NCBI GenBank assembly: GCA_021396245.1
Contig: WNYE01000052.1
Span: forward strand, 186,001 to 250,000
Length of the DNA: 64,000 nt
From: Sporothrix humicola
Lineage: Eukaryota; Ascomycota; Sordariomycetes; Ophiostomatales; Ophiostomataceae
Direction: 5' to 3'
Shown: positions 12,621-23,400 of the stretch, piece by piece
Layout: each line of letters starts with the position of its first letter
Numbering within the stretch: position 1 is the stretch's first letter
Translations under genes and position numbers: made by a program
The notes under the pieces: generated by a model
What the model was told of the DNA's origin: nothing
The model's input: the letters and a program-made list of their open reading frames with translations, nothing else
The model's database searches: none

Positions 12621-14891
12621 TTAAGGTAAGGCAATCTGACCGTTGCCTACTGGCCGGTTTTCATCATCGGCACTCTCGGCGTGGCGGTCAGATGTAGTGG
12701 ACAGCCGGATGTGGCCGTCGGTCCTGGCCTCGTCGCCGTCGTCACGAATGATGACCAGACAGATGAGTGCGATGACGCACAGAATGGCAACATAGTAAAA
12801 CGGCAGACCCACAAAGACGCCGCCCAGACTCAGACCAGAAGAGAACGTCCATGCCAAAAGTGGACCGGCCAAGACGGAGCCGGCAGTCTCGACCATGTTG
12901 GTGAGTGTGTAGAGGCGGGATGTATGGTCGTCTTTGTCTTTGGAGGCAGAGACAGGGGCTGCACCGTGCTGAGTCTCTGTCGGCGTCCGTTCCGCCTCGG
13001 CGACAAAATAGTGCGTGATGAGGGAGCGGGTCATGGAGCCAAAGCCGACGGCGAGAGTCGACAGGACCATGCCCAGGACCAGCGTCGAAAAGGACGTGCT
13101 GGCGGCCATCAAGATGTTGCCCAGAACAAGACAGGCGAGCGAAGTGCGGGCCAGGAACAGGTCTTTGCCAGTTTCAGACATGCCGAGGCCGGTGCAGCAC
13201 CTCTTTTTGCGGTTCTTGTTGTCCTTGTCTTTGCCTTTGCTGCCCATCAAAATATACTTTGAGATGGCCGGGATGAGGGCGAGGACGACGACGGTGACGA
13301 TGCCTTTGAAGGAAAAGAGGTAGCCGGTCTGGGCGAGGGACCAGCCAAAGCGTTTGCTAACGCTCTGAGCCAGGATGCCGCCCTGGACATTTTGGATGGC
13401 CGGCGTGAAGAGATAAGAGGGCAGGATCAACAGGGACGAGCGGCTGCGGCGCATAATGACGACAGTTTTTTGCAGCTGCTTGAACGTCTCGCGCATATGT
13501 GCAGGAATCGTGCCAAACCAAAACGAGTTGGAGGAGGAGGAGGAGGACATCGGGGCAGTAGATGATGAAGTAGGGGGCGATGACAAGGCCGCCTTTTTGG
13601 GCAGCGTTTCTGGCAAAAAGATGGTCAAGAGCATAATGATGGGCGCCACAATAAACAGCGTGATCGTGATGGGCACCCATGCCGAGCGGCCCTCGCCGTT
13701 CTCGCCGCCCGTCATCATCAGGATTGCGGCGCACGCAGGGCCGATAATGGAACCGGTGACGGCACCAATGGCCAGCCAGATGAAGCCCGAAGCGCGGTCG
13801 CTCACAGAGACATCGGCAACAATCGAGTGCAGGATGGTCACGGTAACGCCCGCACCACCGCCCACCAGCAACAGGATCTCACTCGTCAAGACCCACCAGA
13901 CCGACAGGACGTCTCTGTTCAGCAAGACAAGCGAGGTCCAGCCAAACGACAGGGCCACGCCGACAAAAGAGATGCGGAACACTGGTTTGCGTCCGATGCG
14001 GTCCGACAACAAAGCCCAGGGAAACGACGCCAGAAGGCCAAAGATGGCTTCCGTCACCGAAACAACACCACCCAGCCAGGCGAGCTCAGCCTGGACGGCG
14101 TCGACCTTGCAGAGTCTCTCATCGGTGCCGTTGCCGTTGAAACCTGCGTTGTAATCGTTGTCGAGGAACTCCTTGTGGGTGTTGAAGGTGTGTGTCGAGT
14201 TGCCGGCCGGGGCGTCGTCGCCATAGTTGAGCCCATAGTACCGCCGGCAGATGGCGTCCTCAACAAGGCGCATCATGGGCACGAGGGCCATGCAGGCGGC
14301 AAAGACCAGGAAAAAGAGCAGGACAGCCACGAGGCCAATGACGCTGCCGGGGGTCTTGGCCTGGTACCACGCCGCGCCGGCAATGCGACGGTTCTTCGTG
14401 TTTTCGGTATCGGCGTTGACATCTCCCTCGCCGTCGATATCTGTATCGTTTGCTGTCGCTTCGGACCCGGCCTCGGAATCTCTGTCGCGTCGTATTTGCT
14501 TGTTTCGTGCTCTGGTCGTCGGGTCGTCGCTGTACCCGTAAACAGAGTCGTCGGCGCTGATGCCCGCCTCGACATCCGTCGTAGCATCAGACGCGTCGTC
14601 CTCATTGTCGGCGCGGGCATCGATGGGCTGGTATTGTCGTTGTTGCTGGCTTGTCGAAGACATCCATGCTGGTCGCCGCAAACCCCATCTTTGCAAGAAT
14701 GTTTGCCTGGGTGGTGACTGTGCTGTTCCTTCCTCGTCGCTGTCGTTATCGTCAGCGTTGTCGTCATTGCCGGCCAGGAACGGAAGGCTCTCGCTCTCGT
14801 TCCTGCCAAAAGCGTCCCGGTACCGCTCGCCGCGCAGAAGGAGCTCCTCTGCCGTGCCGGTCGAAGTGCGGGTATCCCTGCCTGTGTCCAT
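12621..14891 (-). CDS. MFS transporter with long acidic N-terminal extension
   Basis: Single-exon 756-residue major facilitator superfamily permease, probably plasma- or vacuolar-membrane; substrate unknown. The first roughly 190 residues are hydrophilic and rich in Asp/Glu/Ser (DDNDSDEEG, DATTDVEAG) and probably cytosolic. They are followed by twelve predicted membrane segments, with the MFS motif A-like loop SDRIGRKP between segments 2 and 3 and a long charged central loop. The frame is open upstream to a TTG, but the first ATG (14891) has the strong context CTCACCATGG and is chosen. It resembles the transporter at 58.0 kb in topology (acidic N-terminus, long loop after segment 1, segment-2 to -3 loop), so the two may be distant paralogues. 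The family is sure; a role in drug or metal export is only a guess. Confidence 0.88.
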   Translation of the reverse strand: MDTGRDTRTSTGTAEELLLRGERYRDAFGRNESESLPFLAGNDDNADDNDSDEEGTAQSPPRQTFLQRWGLRRPAWMSSTSQQQRQYQPIDARADNEDDASDATTDVEAGISADDSVYGYSDDPTTRARNKQIRRDRDSEAGSEATANDTDIDGEGDVNADTENTKNRRIAGAAWYQAKTPGSVIGLVAVLLFFLVFAACMALVPMMRLVEDAICRRYYGLNYGDDAPAGNSTHTFNTHKEFLDNDYNAGFNGNGTDERLCKVDAVQAELAWLGGVVSVTEAIFGLLASFPWALLSDRIGRKPVFRISFVGVALSFGWTSLVLLNRDVLSVWWVLTSEILLLVGGGAGVTVTILHSIVADVSVSDRASGFIWLAIGAVTGSIIGPACAAILMMTGGENGEGRSAWVPITITLFIVAPIIMLLTIFLPETLPKKAALSSPPTSSSTAPMSSSSSSNSFWFGTIPAHMRETFKQLQKTVVIMRRSRSSLLILPSYLFTPAIQNVQGGILAQSVSKRFGWSLAQTGYLFSFKGIVTVVVLALIPAISKYILMGSKGKDKDNKNRKKRCCTGLGMSETGKDLFLARTSLACLVLGNILMAASTSFSTLVLGMVLSTLAVGFGSMTRSLITHYFVAEAERTPTETQHGAAPVSASKDKDDHTSRLYTLTNMVETAGSVLAGPLLAWTFSSGLSLGGVFVGLPFYYVAILCVIALICLVIIRDDGDEARTDGHIRLSTTSDRHAESADDENRPVGNGQIALP

Positions 14892-16675
14892 GGTGAGGTT
14901 GGAGGGGAAGGTGCGAAGGAGAGGTTGCTTCAATTGGAAAGAGCTTCCTCTCGGGTTAAGAGAAGAGGATAATCATGGCTTTTGAAAGGAAAGAGACCAA
15001 AAAAAAAAAGGATTGCCGTCGATCTTGTTCTTATTTCTTTTGTTCTTTCAATCTTTAGTCTCAGAGACAGTTCTTGAAAGTGCTGCGCCCAGAATTCATT
15101 ACTCTCTTTCCCATTCTTGGTTAAACCCTTTTGGGCATCATGTCCCGAGTGTTTGACTGAAAATGCGAATTACGTGGATTTGCGCTGGGCGTTCGGGTTC
15201 GCTTGTCTCGCATTTCAGGGCGTTTTGGGGCACTTTGGGGCACTTTGGGGCACTTTGGGTAGCTCTGGGGCGTTTTGGTGTCGCACACAGGGCCCACTTC
15301 CACAAGGCTCCAGCATTTCGAACTGCAAATGACCCGCTGGAGACACCCAAAATAGCAGGAAGGTGCAGGATGAAAGGAAAATAAGATAAGAATATGACGT
15401 TGGCCTTCTAGCTTCCACCTTAATTAGTGGGGATCTCTTCAGTGACTTTTTCCGAGACATGTTCAAACTGGCAGGTCAATCTGTTGAAAGCGCAGTTCAA
15501 TTGTTTTCAATGGCTTTTGGGACTTCAGTTGCGTTTAAAGGACTTTCAGTTTTAACAGTCGAAGAGCCCTGTGTATGGTACCAGAACGGGCTGTAAGGCA
15601 CCAGTATTTTAAAGCATAATGAGTGGACGATGTACGGAGTACGTGGGACAAGACTGGGCTGAGAGGCTGAGTTGAGATGCAGACATGCACTTTTGAGTAG
15701 GGTGGGCGGGAATGCGAAATACGATGCATGCCAAGAACTGGGCCAGTAAGGACGAAGAAAGGGGAGAAAAGGGACGAAGAAAAGGAACGAAGAAAAGGGA
15801 CAGGCGAAAAAAAGAAAGTCTGACGAATCGCGGGCATATTACAGTAGCGCCGATCTTTGCTTTTTACGGTGCTGTGCTAGGCGTGTCGTTGAAGGTGCTG
15901 TGGCAAGTTCCTTCTTGCTCCCTTCTTGAGATGAGCTTATTTACTCGACTCCTTTCAGCAAGGCACAAGTTTTGGCCAAGGCTTGGATAATAATGTTTAT
16001 GGGCTCATTGGGTACATAGATAGATAAATCAAATAATCAATTGAATTTGACCATTCTTGCGTGTTCAACAAGGCGAATTAAACAAGAAATATTGGGTAGA
16101 GGACGGGCCTTTGTAAGAGGTAATTGCAACATCAACAACGAAAGAAATCCTTAAATGTTTATGTTCTATGGGACAACCGTTGCACGAGTTCAGATGCTTA
16201 TCCATGGCTCTAAGATGCCTTTATCGCCGTCGTCATTGGCCATCACAAAATGCGGGACGAGTGACAGCAAACGGCACGATCCTTTCAACCAGTTTATGAA
16301 CAATTGTGTTTCTCGTCGCTGCTGTGTCACTGTCTATATTTATCGACTGTGATATATTAACTGTGATGCTGTCACGGGAGCAAGACTTAGTCTCTTCTCT
16401 CGATAATACGAGAGCAGGCGCATTTTACTTGCCTTTTCTGCAATGCTTTGAGTCGCGATATCACAGTGCAGAACCAACAATACATGTATTTTCTTTCTGT
16501 CATAAAGCACACACACAAAAATTGCTTTCATCATCAGGAAAACGGCCCCCAAATGTCAGTGTTTCGGCCTCCAACCGCTCGTCGGGTCCGCGGCGCCCTT
16601 TTCTTTACCCGACATCACAGGTCACATCATGTGATGCGTCTCGCGTTCCTTTCCCTCCCAAGCATGTTGTATATG
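14892..16675. other. Gene-free intergenic stretch
   Basis: Upstream of the MFS gene and downstream of the first F-box gene. The MFS promoter should lie at 14.9-15.2 kb. A 10-bp tandem repeat at 15.2 kb and a TACGGAGTAC element at 15633-15642 are listed separately. I see no gene. Confidence 0.6.
15221..15280. repeat. Six in-register 10-bp repeat units
   Basis: Units in order: CGTTTTGGGG, CACTTTGGGG twice, CACTTTGGGT, AGCTCTGGGG, CGTTTTGGTG. The period is exactly ten bases, close to one helical turn, so the G-runs face one side. About 330-390 bp upstream of the MFS start at 14891. Confidence 0.9.
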
Positions 16676-18031
16676 TCATCTTGTGCCGGACTGTTTATGT
16701 GGTATAAGAGTAACATTAACGTTTGCGTTTCGCAGTAAAGAAATTGATTTGACAAGACCGACTTGCCGATCGGGTTCAGGGAGAGGAAATCTGCAGTTGT
16801 CGATGGTAACTTTTGAAAGATCCGAGTATTTTCCTAGTGTTTTTGCCTCATGCAGACCCCGGAGAGGGTATGTAAGCTCTTGGCTAAGCTTGGAAAGCCG
16901 TAAAGACTTGATATTCTCGGGCAATATATCTGTAAGCGCCCGTCTGTTTTCAGGGTTCGGTTGTGTGCCTGAATAGAAAAACCCGGTCTCCGTCCACAGC
17001 GACTCGAGCGCCGTGAAAGATTTGAGTTGGGAGAGGTCTAAGAGATGCTCGCGGAAACTGTGAAAGGGACCGGAGTGTATGTAAGTCAAGGAGCGCAGAG
17101 TCTTGTAATACGGCAAGAGAGCCGTAACCGTTTGTTGAATGTCAATATAGGCACGAGGATGGAACGTGTCTTCCGCTAGTTGGTCCTCGGAGCTCGCCCG
17201 GCGGACGCCGATAGAAACGTGCTCCAGTCCCGGGCCTACATGCTCGAGAAGATCCCCAAAGTGGTCCAAGCCAATATTGTCCTGCTGCAGTCGAAGCGTC
17301 CTGAGGTTGGGGAAGACGTGTTGGGACGAGTGTTGGGGAGGCTGCTCTTCGGACGGCGTCTCCAAGATCCAGCCCACCTCCTCAATTTGCCGCAAATCCA
17401 ACGTCTCAATCTGTGACAGCCAGCCGCCTTGAAATAGACGAGTGTTGAGAGTTACCGAGGAGAATGACTCCTGGCCTCGTATGAAGAGAGTTTTCAATTT
17501 TGGTGGAACTGGCGCGGATGCTGTGTATGAAGCTGGATCCGTACTCGGAGGACCACTAGGCCACGCCTCCGTCGTCCATATGGATATCGATTCTAGATTT
17601 GGCACCATTGGAAGGAAGACCTGATCTAGAGCGTCTCCAACGTCACCAGACATGCCAGCAATGGTGAGGTCGGCGATCTGGACATTCTTGACCGTTTCGG
17701 CCAGATGGGGCTTCTTCCGCAGCGTGTTGCAAAACTGTCGGAACCGGAATCTCGTGCCGAATCCATCTTCCGCGAGAATCGCTGCTTCGGCATAGAGACT
17801 GGGCTGAACAATGGGCAGGAGGCGCCGGAAGGTTAGGGCAAGCGCTGCGAGGTCAGACTGCCCTTCCTGTGCCTCTTCGACGGTCTGCAGCTCCTGGTTG
17901 AGCTCTTCGAGTAGTGAGGAACATCTCGCTTTCTTGTGGCCGATCAAATCAGGCTCCCGAATAAAAGAGCATATCTGGAGGATAAGCTCCGGTGGCAGAG
18001 AGTCGAGTGACCGATGCTGATAGGTGGCCAT
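16676..18031 (-). CDS. F-box protein with leucine-rich-like C-terminus
   Basis: Probable substrate adaptor of an SCF ubiquitin ligase. Single exon, 451 residues from the ATG at 18031; the frame is open further upstream but without a better start. An F-box-like segment lies near the N-terminus (LDSLPPELILQICSFI, about residues 8-23), followed by a 400-residue region with recurrent Leu-rich pieces (NLESISIW, PPKLKTLF, IETLDLRQI, FPNLRTLRLQ, GLEHVSIG) typical of fungal F-box/LRR proteins. The substrate is unknown. A second F-box-type gene lies 1.4 kb away on the same strand, but sequence similarity between the two is not obvious. Confidence 0.75.
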   Translation of the reverse strand: MATYQHRSLDSLPPELILQICSFIREPDLIGHKKARCSSLLEELNQELQTVEEAQEGQSDLAALALTFRRLLPIVQPSLYAEAAILAEDGFGTRFRFRQFCNTLRKKPHLAETVKNVQIADLTIAGMSGDVGDALDQVFLPMVPNLESISIWTTEAWPSGPPSTDPASYTASAPVPPKLKTLFIRGQESFSSVTLNTRLFQGGWLSQIETLDLRQIEEVGWILETPSEEQPPQHSSQHVFPNLRTLRLQQDNIGLDHFGDLLEHVGPGLEHVSIGVRRASSEDQLAEDTFHPRAYIDIQQTVTALLPYYKTLRSLTYIHSGPFHSFREHLLDLSQLKSFTALESLWTETGFFYSGTQPNPENRRALTDILPENIKSLRLSKLSQELTYPLRGLHEAKTLGKYSDLSKVTIDNCRFPLPEPDRQVGLVKSISLLRNANVNVTLIPHKQSGTR

Positions 18032-19451
18032 ATCGAATAAATGTGTGGCGTGGGTGGGCCGAAAACTTGAAAGCCAAATGATTATGCGGAAAACCTGCAC
18101 TTGGGATGTTAGTTGAGGGTCGTTCCGCATGGCGGATTGTGGGGGGAGGGGCGCATGGCTCGACCAAAACCACGTGCATGCACACTAAGGTGCTACATAT
18201 TCGGCATCGAACCGAGCCGGCCATGAAAACTCCGTTTTCTGTCCTGACCAGACTCGGCCGCCGAAATAAGAATATTATTAGAGTCCGACAGTACTCCACG
18301 AGGGGCCTATTGGCGGCGCATGTTGAACTTCATCCAGACAAAGCGCGTACCCAAAAATAAAAAGTGACGAACGAGTAAATTGTGCAAAGAGTTGTGTTGA
18401 AATAGCATGGTGCAATATAGTAAAATACCACATCGCCAATGGCACGGACTGCGGCACAGCATGTCACACTGATATAGTAGCGTGGTGCAAGGCAGCCGCG
18501 ATGAAGAATGGACAAAAGGATGAAGGGAGTTCAAAATTCGAACAAAACGAGGAAACAAATCAGAAAGATAAATGCGTAAGAAAACCAACAGAACTCAAGA
18601 GCGGCGTAGATATTGATAGCAGCCGACAATCTTGCCCCCATCACAGATCTGACACAGACACGGCCCACACTCATCACCCTTCATGAGCAACAGAGCACCT
18701 CTTCCGTATACCAACCACTATATCAACCGGACCTATTGCATACTGCGTCGTCCTCTTACATCACTTAACCAAGAAATGGCAGGCGCTATGTGAAAAGCCA
18801 CTGGCCCCCAAAGGTGATGAAAGAATGTTGTGGGGATGGATGGTGTGAAGGAAGGATGTTCGGGCGGGAGGGATGCCGTTACTCCGTGTCCATTTGCTCA
18901 GACATTTCGAGTAGCTTTCGAATGCTTCAAACATCCAATGGATTTGCAGCTGCAAACCGAGAAAAAAAGTCTAAAAATAAAGGCAACGGAATAAACACCG
19001 GGGAGAAAGGGAAGTCGACTGAAATAAAACACAAAACAAAACAGGAATGAAAACCAAAGTGCGAAATGTAGGAAGCAACGAAGACAATGGGGAAGAAAGA
19101 AAGTGAGACCGCCGAGCGTGCATGGATGGATATAGGACGGATAGAGTCAAAGGCTCAGCCTATCGAGCCTATCCCCTACCTGCGTTGCCAATGAAACATA
19201 ATTGTCTGTGTAGAATAGACGCTTATACCTCACCAACGGCATCTCTTTTATCAGAAAGATGAAATTGGAACACCGGAAAATGAGAAAATCAAAGGCGCAT
19301 CTGGGTGAGAAACAGAAATAACATGGGGATAATGATGGCGTAAACAAAAGTAATAAAACCATGTGGAATGATGCAAAGGGAAACAAGAGGGATTGTAAGT
19401 AAATGGACTTTCTGGCTCATCCGTGTCAGAACCGGAAGCTTTCGGGCCCCT
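18032..19451. other. Intergenic stretch between the F-box genes
   Basis: Holds the promoter of the first F-box gene and the 3' UTR of the second. No coding signal, RNA gene or mobile element was recognised; much of it is purine-rich on the plus strand. Confidence 0.55.
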
Positions 19452-20421
19452 TCACGCAGCGTTCCGATATACTTGACTCATCCCGCATTGCGGGCATCGT
19501 TCTTGGACTTGATCGTAAGCGAATTGACAAGCACACACCCACTGCTTCACCCCCTCCCGCGTCTCGAGAACATCACCAGTAATTAAAAGACGTGATTTCA
19601 GCGCACATGGAATGCAGTATGTCCGCAAGCTCTCGATTTGGCCAACTTCTGCGCCGGGTGCTTGCGGTGTCCAGCCGTGGGTGGACCGTCGCACATTTGC
19701 GGGACGCTCAATGGCAGTCGTTATGCCCGTTGTGGAACTTCCAATGTTGCCGCCGAGCCCGATAGCCATCCAGGCCATGCCCATGCCTACTCCAGCTGGA
19801 GATACTGGCTGCGAAGGAGGTTGCACAATGTTTGTTGTTTGACCTGGAGATGGCTCTGACACGACCTCGAAGATGCGCTCCCCAGTATACTCGTCGCGCT
19901 GTATAACTCGCGCGTGTGTTGCCATAGATGATGGCCACTGGAACCTGGCGATGGGCTTTATGCGGAAACAGAGGTAGCAAGCACAGTGCGTGCTCTGGTC
20001 GAACCTCGCATCAAATCTTGCCACCGCCCGATGTCTTATCGCCCAGGGCCCGTATTTCTCGACACCTTCATCCCGAAAGGCTTTGTTGAGCATAGACAGG
20101 TTAAGTATGTCCACGTAGTCGAGGTAGTTTTGCAATTCCGACCAAAAGGAGGCTGGTAGGTCGAGAAGACGATGTCCTGTGGAGGGAGCGTGTTGTAATC
20201 GATTGAACTGTTCCACGACGAAAACATCAGTATCAGACAAGCGTATGAGTATTAAATTGATAGTTCGGGAAATGTGTTACCATTTGGAAATAAGCCGACA
20301 TCACGACACTTTGCGCAGCGCCTACGTCAACATATGACGGCATGTCTGTGATCGTCGTGTAACCGCCCTCAGGGCAATAGAGTTGCTGCGTGGAATATCC
20401 GGTATGAGTGAAAACAGACAT
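19452..20421 (-). CDS. F-box-like protein with cysteine-rich C-terminal half
   Basis: Proposed exons 20421..20281 and 20207..19452 (298 aa). Exon 1 ends at ATG|GTAACA; the acceptor GGAACAG follows CTGAT and a pyrimidine tract (intron 20280..20208, 73 nt) and keeps the frame. Exon 2 alone has no ATG start: its apparent Met is TTG inside the intron. An F-box-like segment (LDLPASFWSELQNYLDYVD and the following LSMLNKAFR) lies at about residues 60-88. It is followed by closely spaced cysteines: CACYLC, CIPC, CACQ and CPQC. These could bind one or two zinc ions. The middle is Gly/Met-rich and low in charge. No named family is recognised for the Cys part. The 5' exon is the weak point; exon 2 is solid. 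Confidence 0.55.
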
Positions 20422-23400
20422 GGAAGGAACAGTGGCCTGGGTTGTCACCGTGGTGGGCAGCAAAAAGGTAACTAAATCTCGAGAACGAAGTACTGTTAGA
20501 GATGGAGTAGGGAAGACGGGAAAAGGGGGGCATAAAGGCCATATATACCATAGGACCCTAGTACTGCACCACTCTGCTAATAGAGACACGCAAACGTGAA
20601 AAGTGTTCCGCCTTTTCAGAACAGAAAAAGGTGTCAAGTCCAGGAACTTCAGAGGGTGTGTTGTGTTGTATCGTGTTGGTATGTTTTATCCTATTTGTCG
20701 TCAGTTGAACACCTCGATGATGGTCCCTGTATTGGATTTGCCACTGCCGCGAAGGGTAGTTTACATCATTGATGTTCTTTACTAACAGAATAGGTGTGAA
20801 TGGGGGATGGGTATTCGCTGGTTGAATATCGTAAGAGGCAAGTAAAATCAAAATAATCCTCCAAAAAACACGAAACGAATGCCTCAAGATATCGACCGTA
20901 CTTGTGCATGCCCTGCATCACAGGCGACGTTTAACAACCTCGATTCATGATGCACGTTAGTGAATGAAAACAAAGAGAGAAGAAAAGAAGAAAATGGAAG
21001 CCTGTCGAGATCAAACGAAAAGCCGGTAAGGAACGGGATGAGCATTTAGAGGCTGGCTACTGCTATAGGTGTGCATCGGGGGCACACGCTAAATGCGTGA
21101 ATGCGGGAAGGTAAGGGTGTGAAGGGTGTCTTGATGCCAACGGGTGTGTAAATCAAAGTGCAAAAGTGTAGGGGCCGTGTAGCAAGGGTTGAAGGTCGCA
21201 AAGGAGGGGGATGTTCGCAACCAACAGAACACGGATTGAATCCTTGACAGGTATTGCTGCAGTCCGTGTGGAGCTGTTGGTTTTGAGGGCCAGGCAATAT
21301 TCCGGACACACGCTTTGCTCGGATCCGGCGTGGTTTTTGCCGTCTACATGCCTTTGCCTGTGTTCTGCGTGCAGCCAGTGCCCAAATTTTGAGAATCAAA
21401 GGCGTTGAGAGGTCTTGCATCGACTGGGAGCCCACCATCTCCAACGTGTAGTTTCCCTGGAACATTTGCGTTTGCGTGTGTGGCGTCTGCCAGTCTGGAC
21501 ATACATGGGGCCGTGGAATAAAGATGTGGGTGGCTTTATTTTGCAGCCAGCACATGCGTGGGATCACCGCTCAGCTTGGCGAGGGGAATGGGTGAGTGTG
21601 CTCCGAGCAGGCCAATGTGGACGTTTTCGGCACAGGCCCTCCGCCGTTGAACTTGTTGTGACAAAAACCATTATTGGAATGGTCATTTCAGATCAAGAAA
21701 CAACAGGATGAGGGCAGTCTCCGATTCGTGTCGTCCTAGATGTAACACAGAACGACCAGGTCTGGCCAGGTGTGTGCAAGGTAGGCAAGGATGTATGGCA
21801 AGGCAAAAAGCAGTAGCCGACAAGCCAGCCGTTTTCAAACCCGCAAAAACCAACAACACAAATCGGGGTAGTCGGCAAGCCGTGCTAGAGCAAGCCGAGC
21901 AAAATTGTTCAGGCATATTTTATGGCCTGTGCTTTGAGGAAGCACTGAAACAAATTGGTCCTGTCTGGGCTGCTGCATGAATATCCCGTAGTGCCAACAT
22001 CTCTGCTGGAGTTGCTTCGCGTGGGAGAAGCAATAGATCTAGCCATCGTGCCGATTCGATAATATCCAACGGTAGGCATACAAAGGAAAAAGAAATAAAA
22101 TTATGGTCGACAAGTATGAACTGCCGAGTTGTTGCTCTGGTCAGCCGTGATTATTTCCCTCGCACCTGCTTGGATCACAATCTTGCACTGTCCATTATTA
22201 TGTCAGTCCTAAAACAGAAATTTTGTGTACGGGTGGCATTCACACACAGCCTTTGACTTACACGTAAAATTCGTGTGAGGTAACTGAGCACCTTCTTTGT
22301 TTATTCTGGTTTTGCTACTGTGGCCTGGAGTGATAATTAGCAGATGTCACAGTAATCAGATCTTGTTTTTATTAACAGAAAAGAATAACTTACTTCCGTG
22401 CCCTGGTGACACCAGACATGCAGCGTTTGTTAGTTGGTGGGCGCTGCACACTTTGACGGGTGGAATATTGGTCCGAGTTAGGCTGTGGGATGGACCAACA
22501 AATGAAGTCCATTAAGCGCCGACCTCTATTTCAACCCGACAGTCTGGAACCGAAATTTCGAGGATTTTTCACACCTGTGTGCAAGCTGCAATGCAAATTG
22601 GCTTTGTGTAATCTGCGAGGGGGGGAGGCTAAATCTCGACATGAAGGATAGTTATTTCCCAACTATGTCCGTTTTGGTTTGTATGACAGGCAAGACATGT
22701 GTAAAGAATATTTTCTTTATATGTCTCGTTTTCGTGCAAAGCCCGGGATATGGGATAAATCAAGTTGGAGAAAGGGATGTTGCATACTGCACCTTGCATG
22801 GGGTTGTAGTATGTCGCTTGATAGACGGCTGGACCGTTTGCAAGGACTGGGCTCGCGTCAACTGTCAATCATGTGCCATGGGCAGCCCTGTGAACTAGCG
22901 TTTGACGGCCTTAAATGCGACGATGTCAACCATTTGAAAATGCCCCGACAAGGGCAGCGGGCTGTTATCACGAGTGGGAGCGAGTATGAAGACAGTCTTT
23001 CCTAATCAATGGCCGAGTTGGTCTGTGATGATACGGGAACTTTCGTGGAGAGTGACAGGTCATGTTTTCCGGCAATCTTGTAAAATAAGGACGGTTTTTG
23101 AAAGGCGAACGGGGGCGTTCCCGAGTGTGCTCTGACACATTGGTAACTTGTGAAATTTGTGCGGGACACGTTTTGCGAACGTAGTTTGCCTGACGGTCAA
23201 TGGTGTGCCAGGTCCAGATGGGGCCTAGAACTGTCCACATTGATGGATGTGCCTAGACCAGAAGAACACCGAGTATGGATGAAGATCTGGAGTCAGTCAA
23301 AATGAAAATTGAGCTTTGGTTAACGAATATGCGACGAGCGAATAGCGGATGATCCGAGTCACGTCAAACGAAACACGGAGACTTGTTGCATCTTTGAAGC

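Noticed and set aside
13456..14717. Plus-strand frames of 232 and 296 codons
   Set aside because: They lie opposite the MFS permease, whose hydrophobic segments and motif A identify the true strand.
21046..21567. 173-codon minus-strand frame
   Set aside because: It starts at GTG, has no recognisable motif and lies in a gene-free interval.
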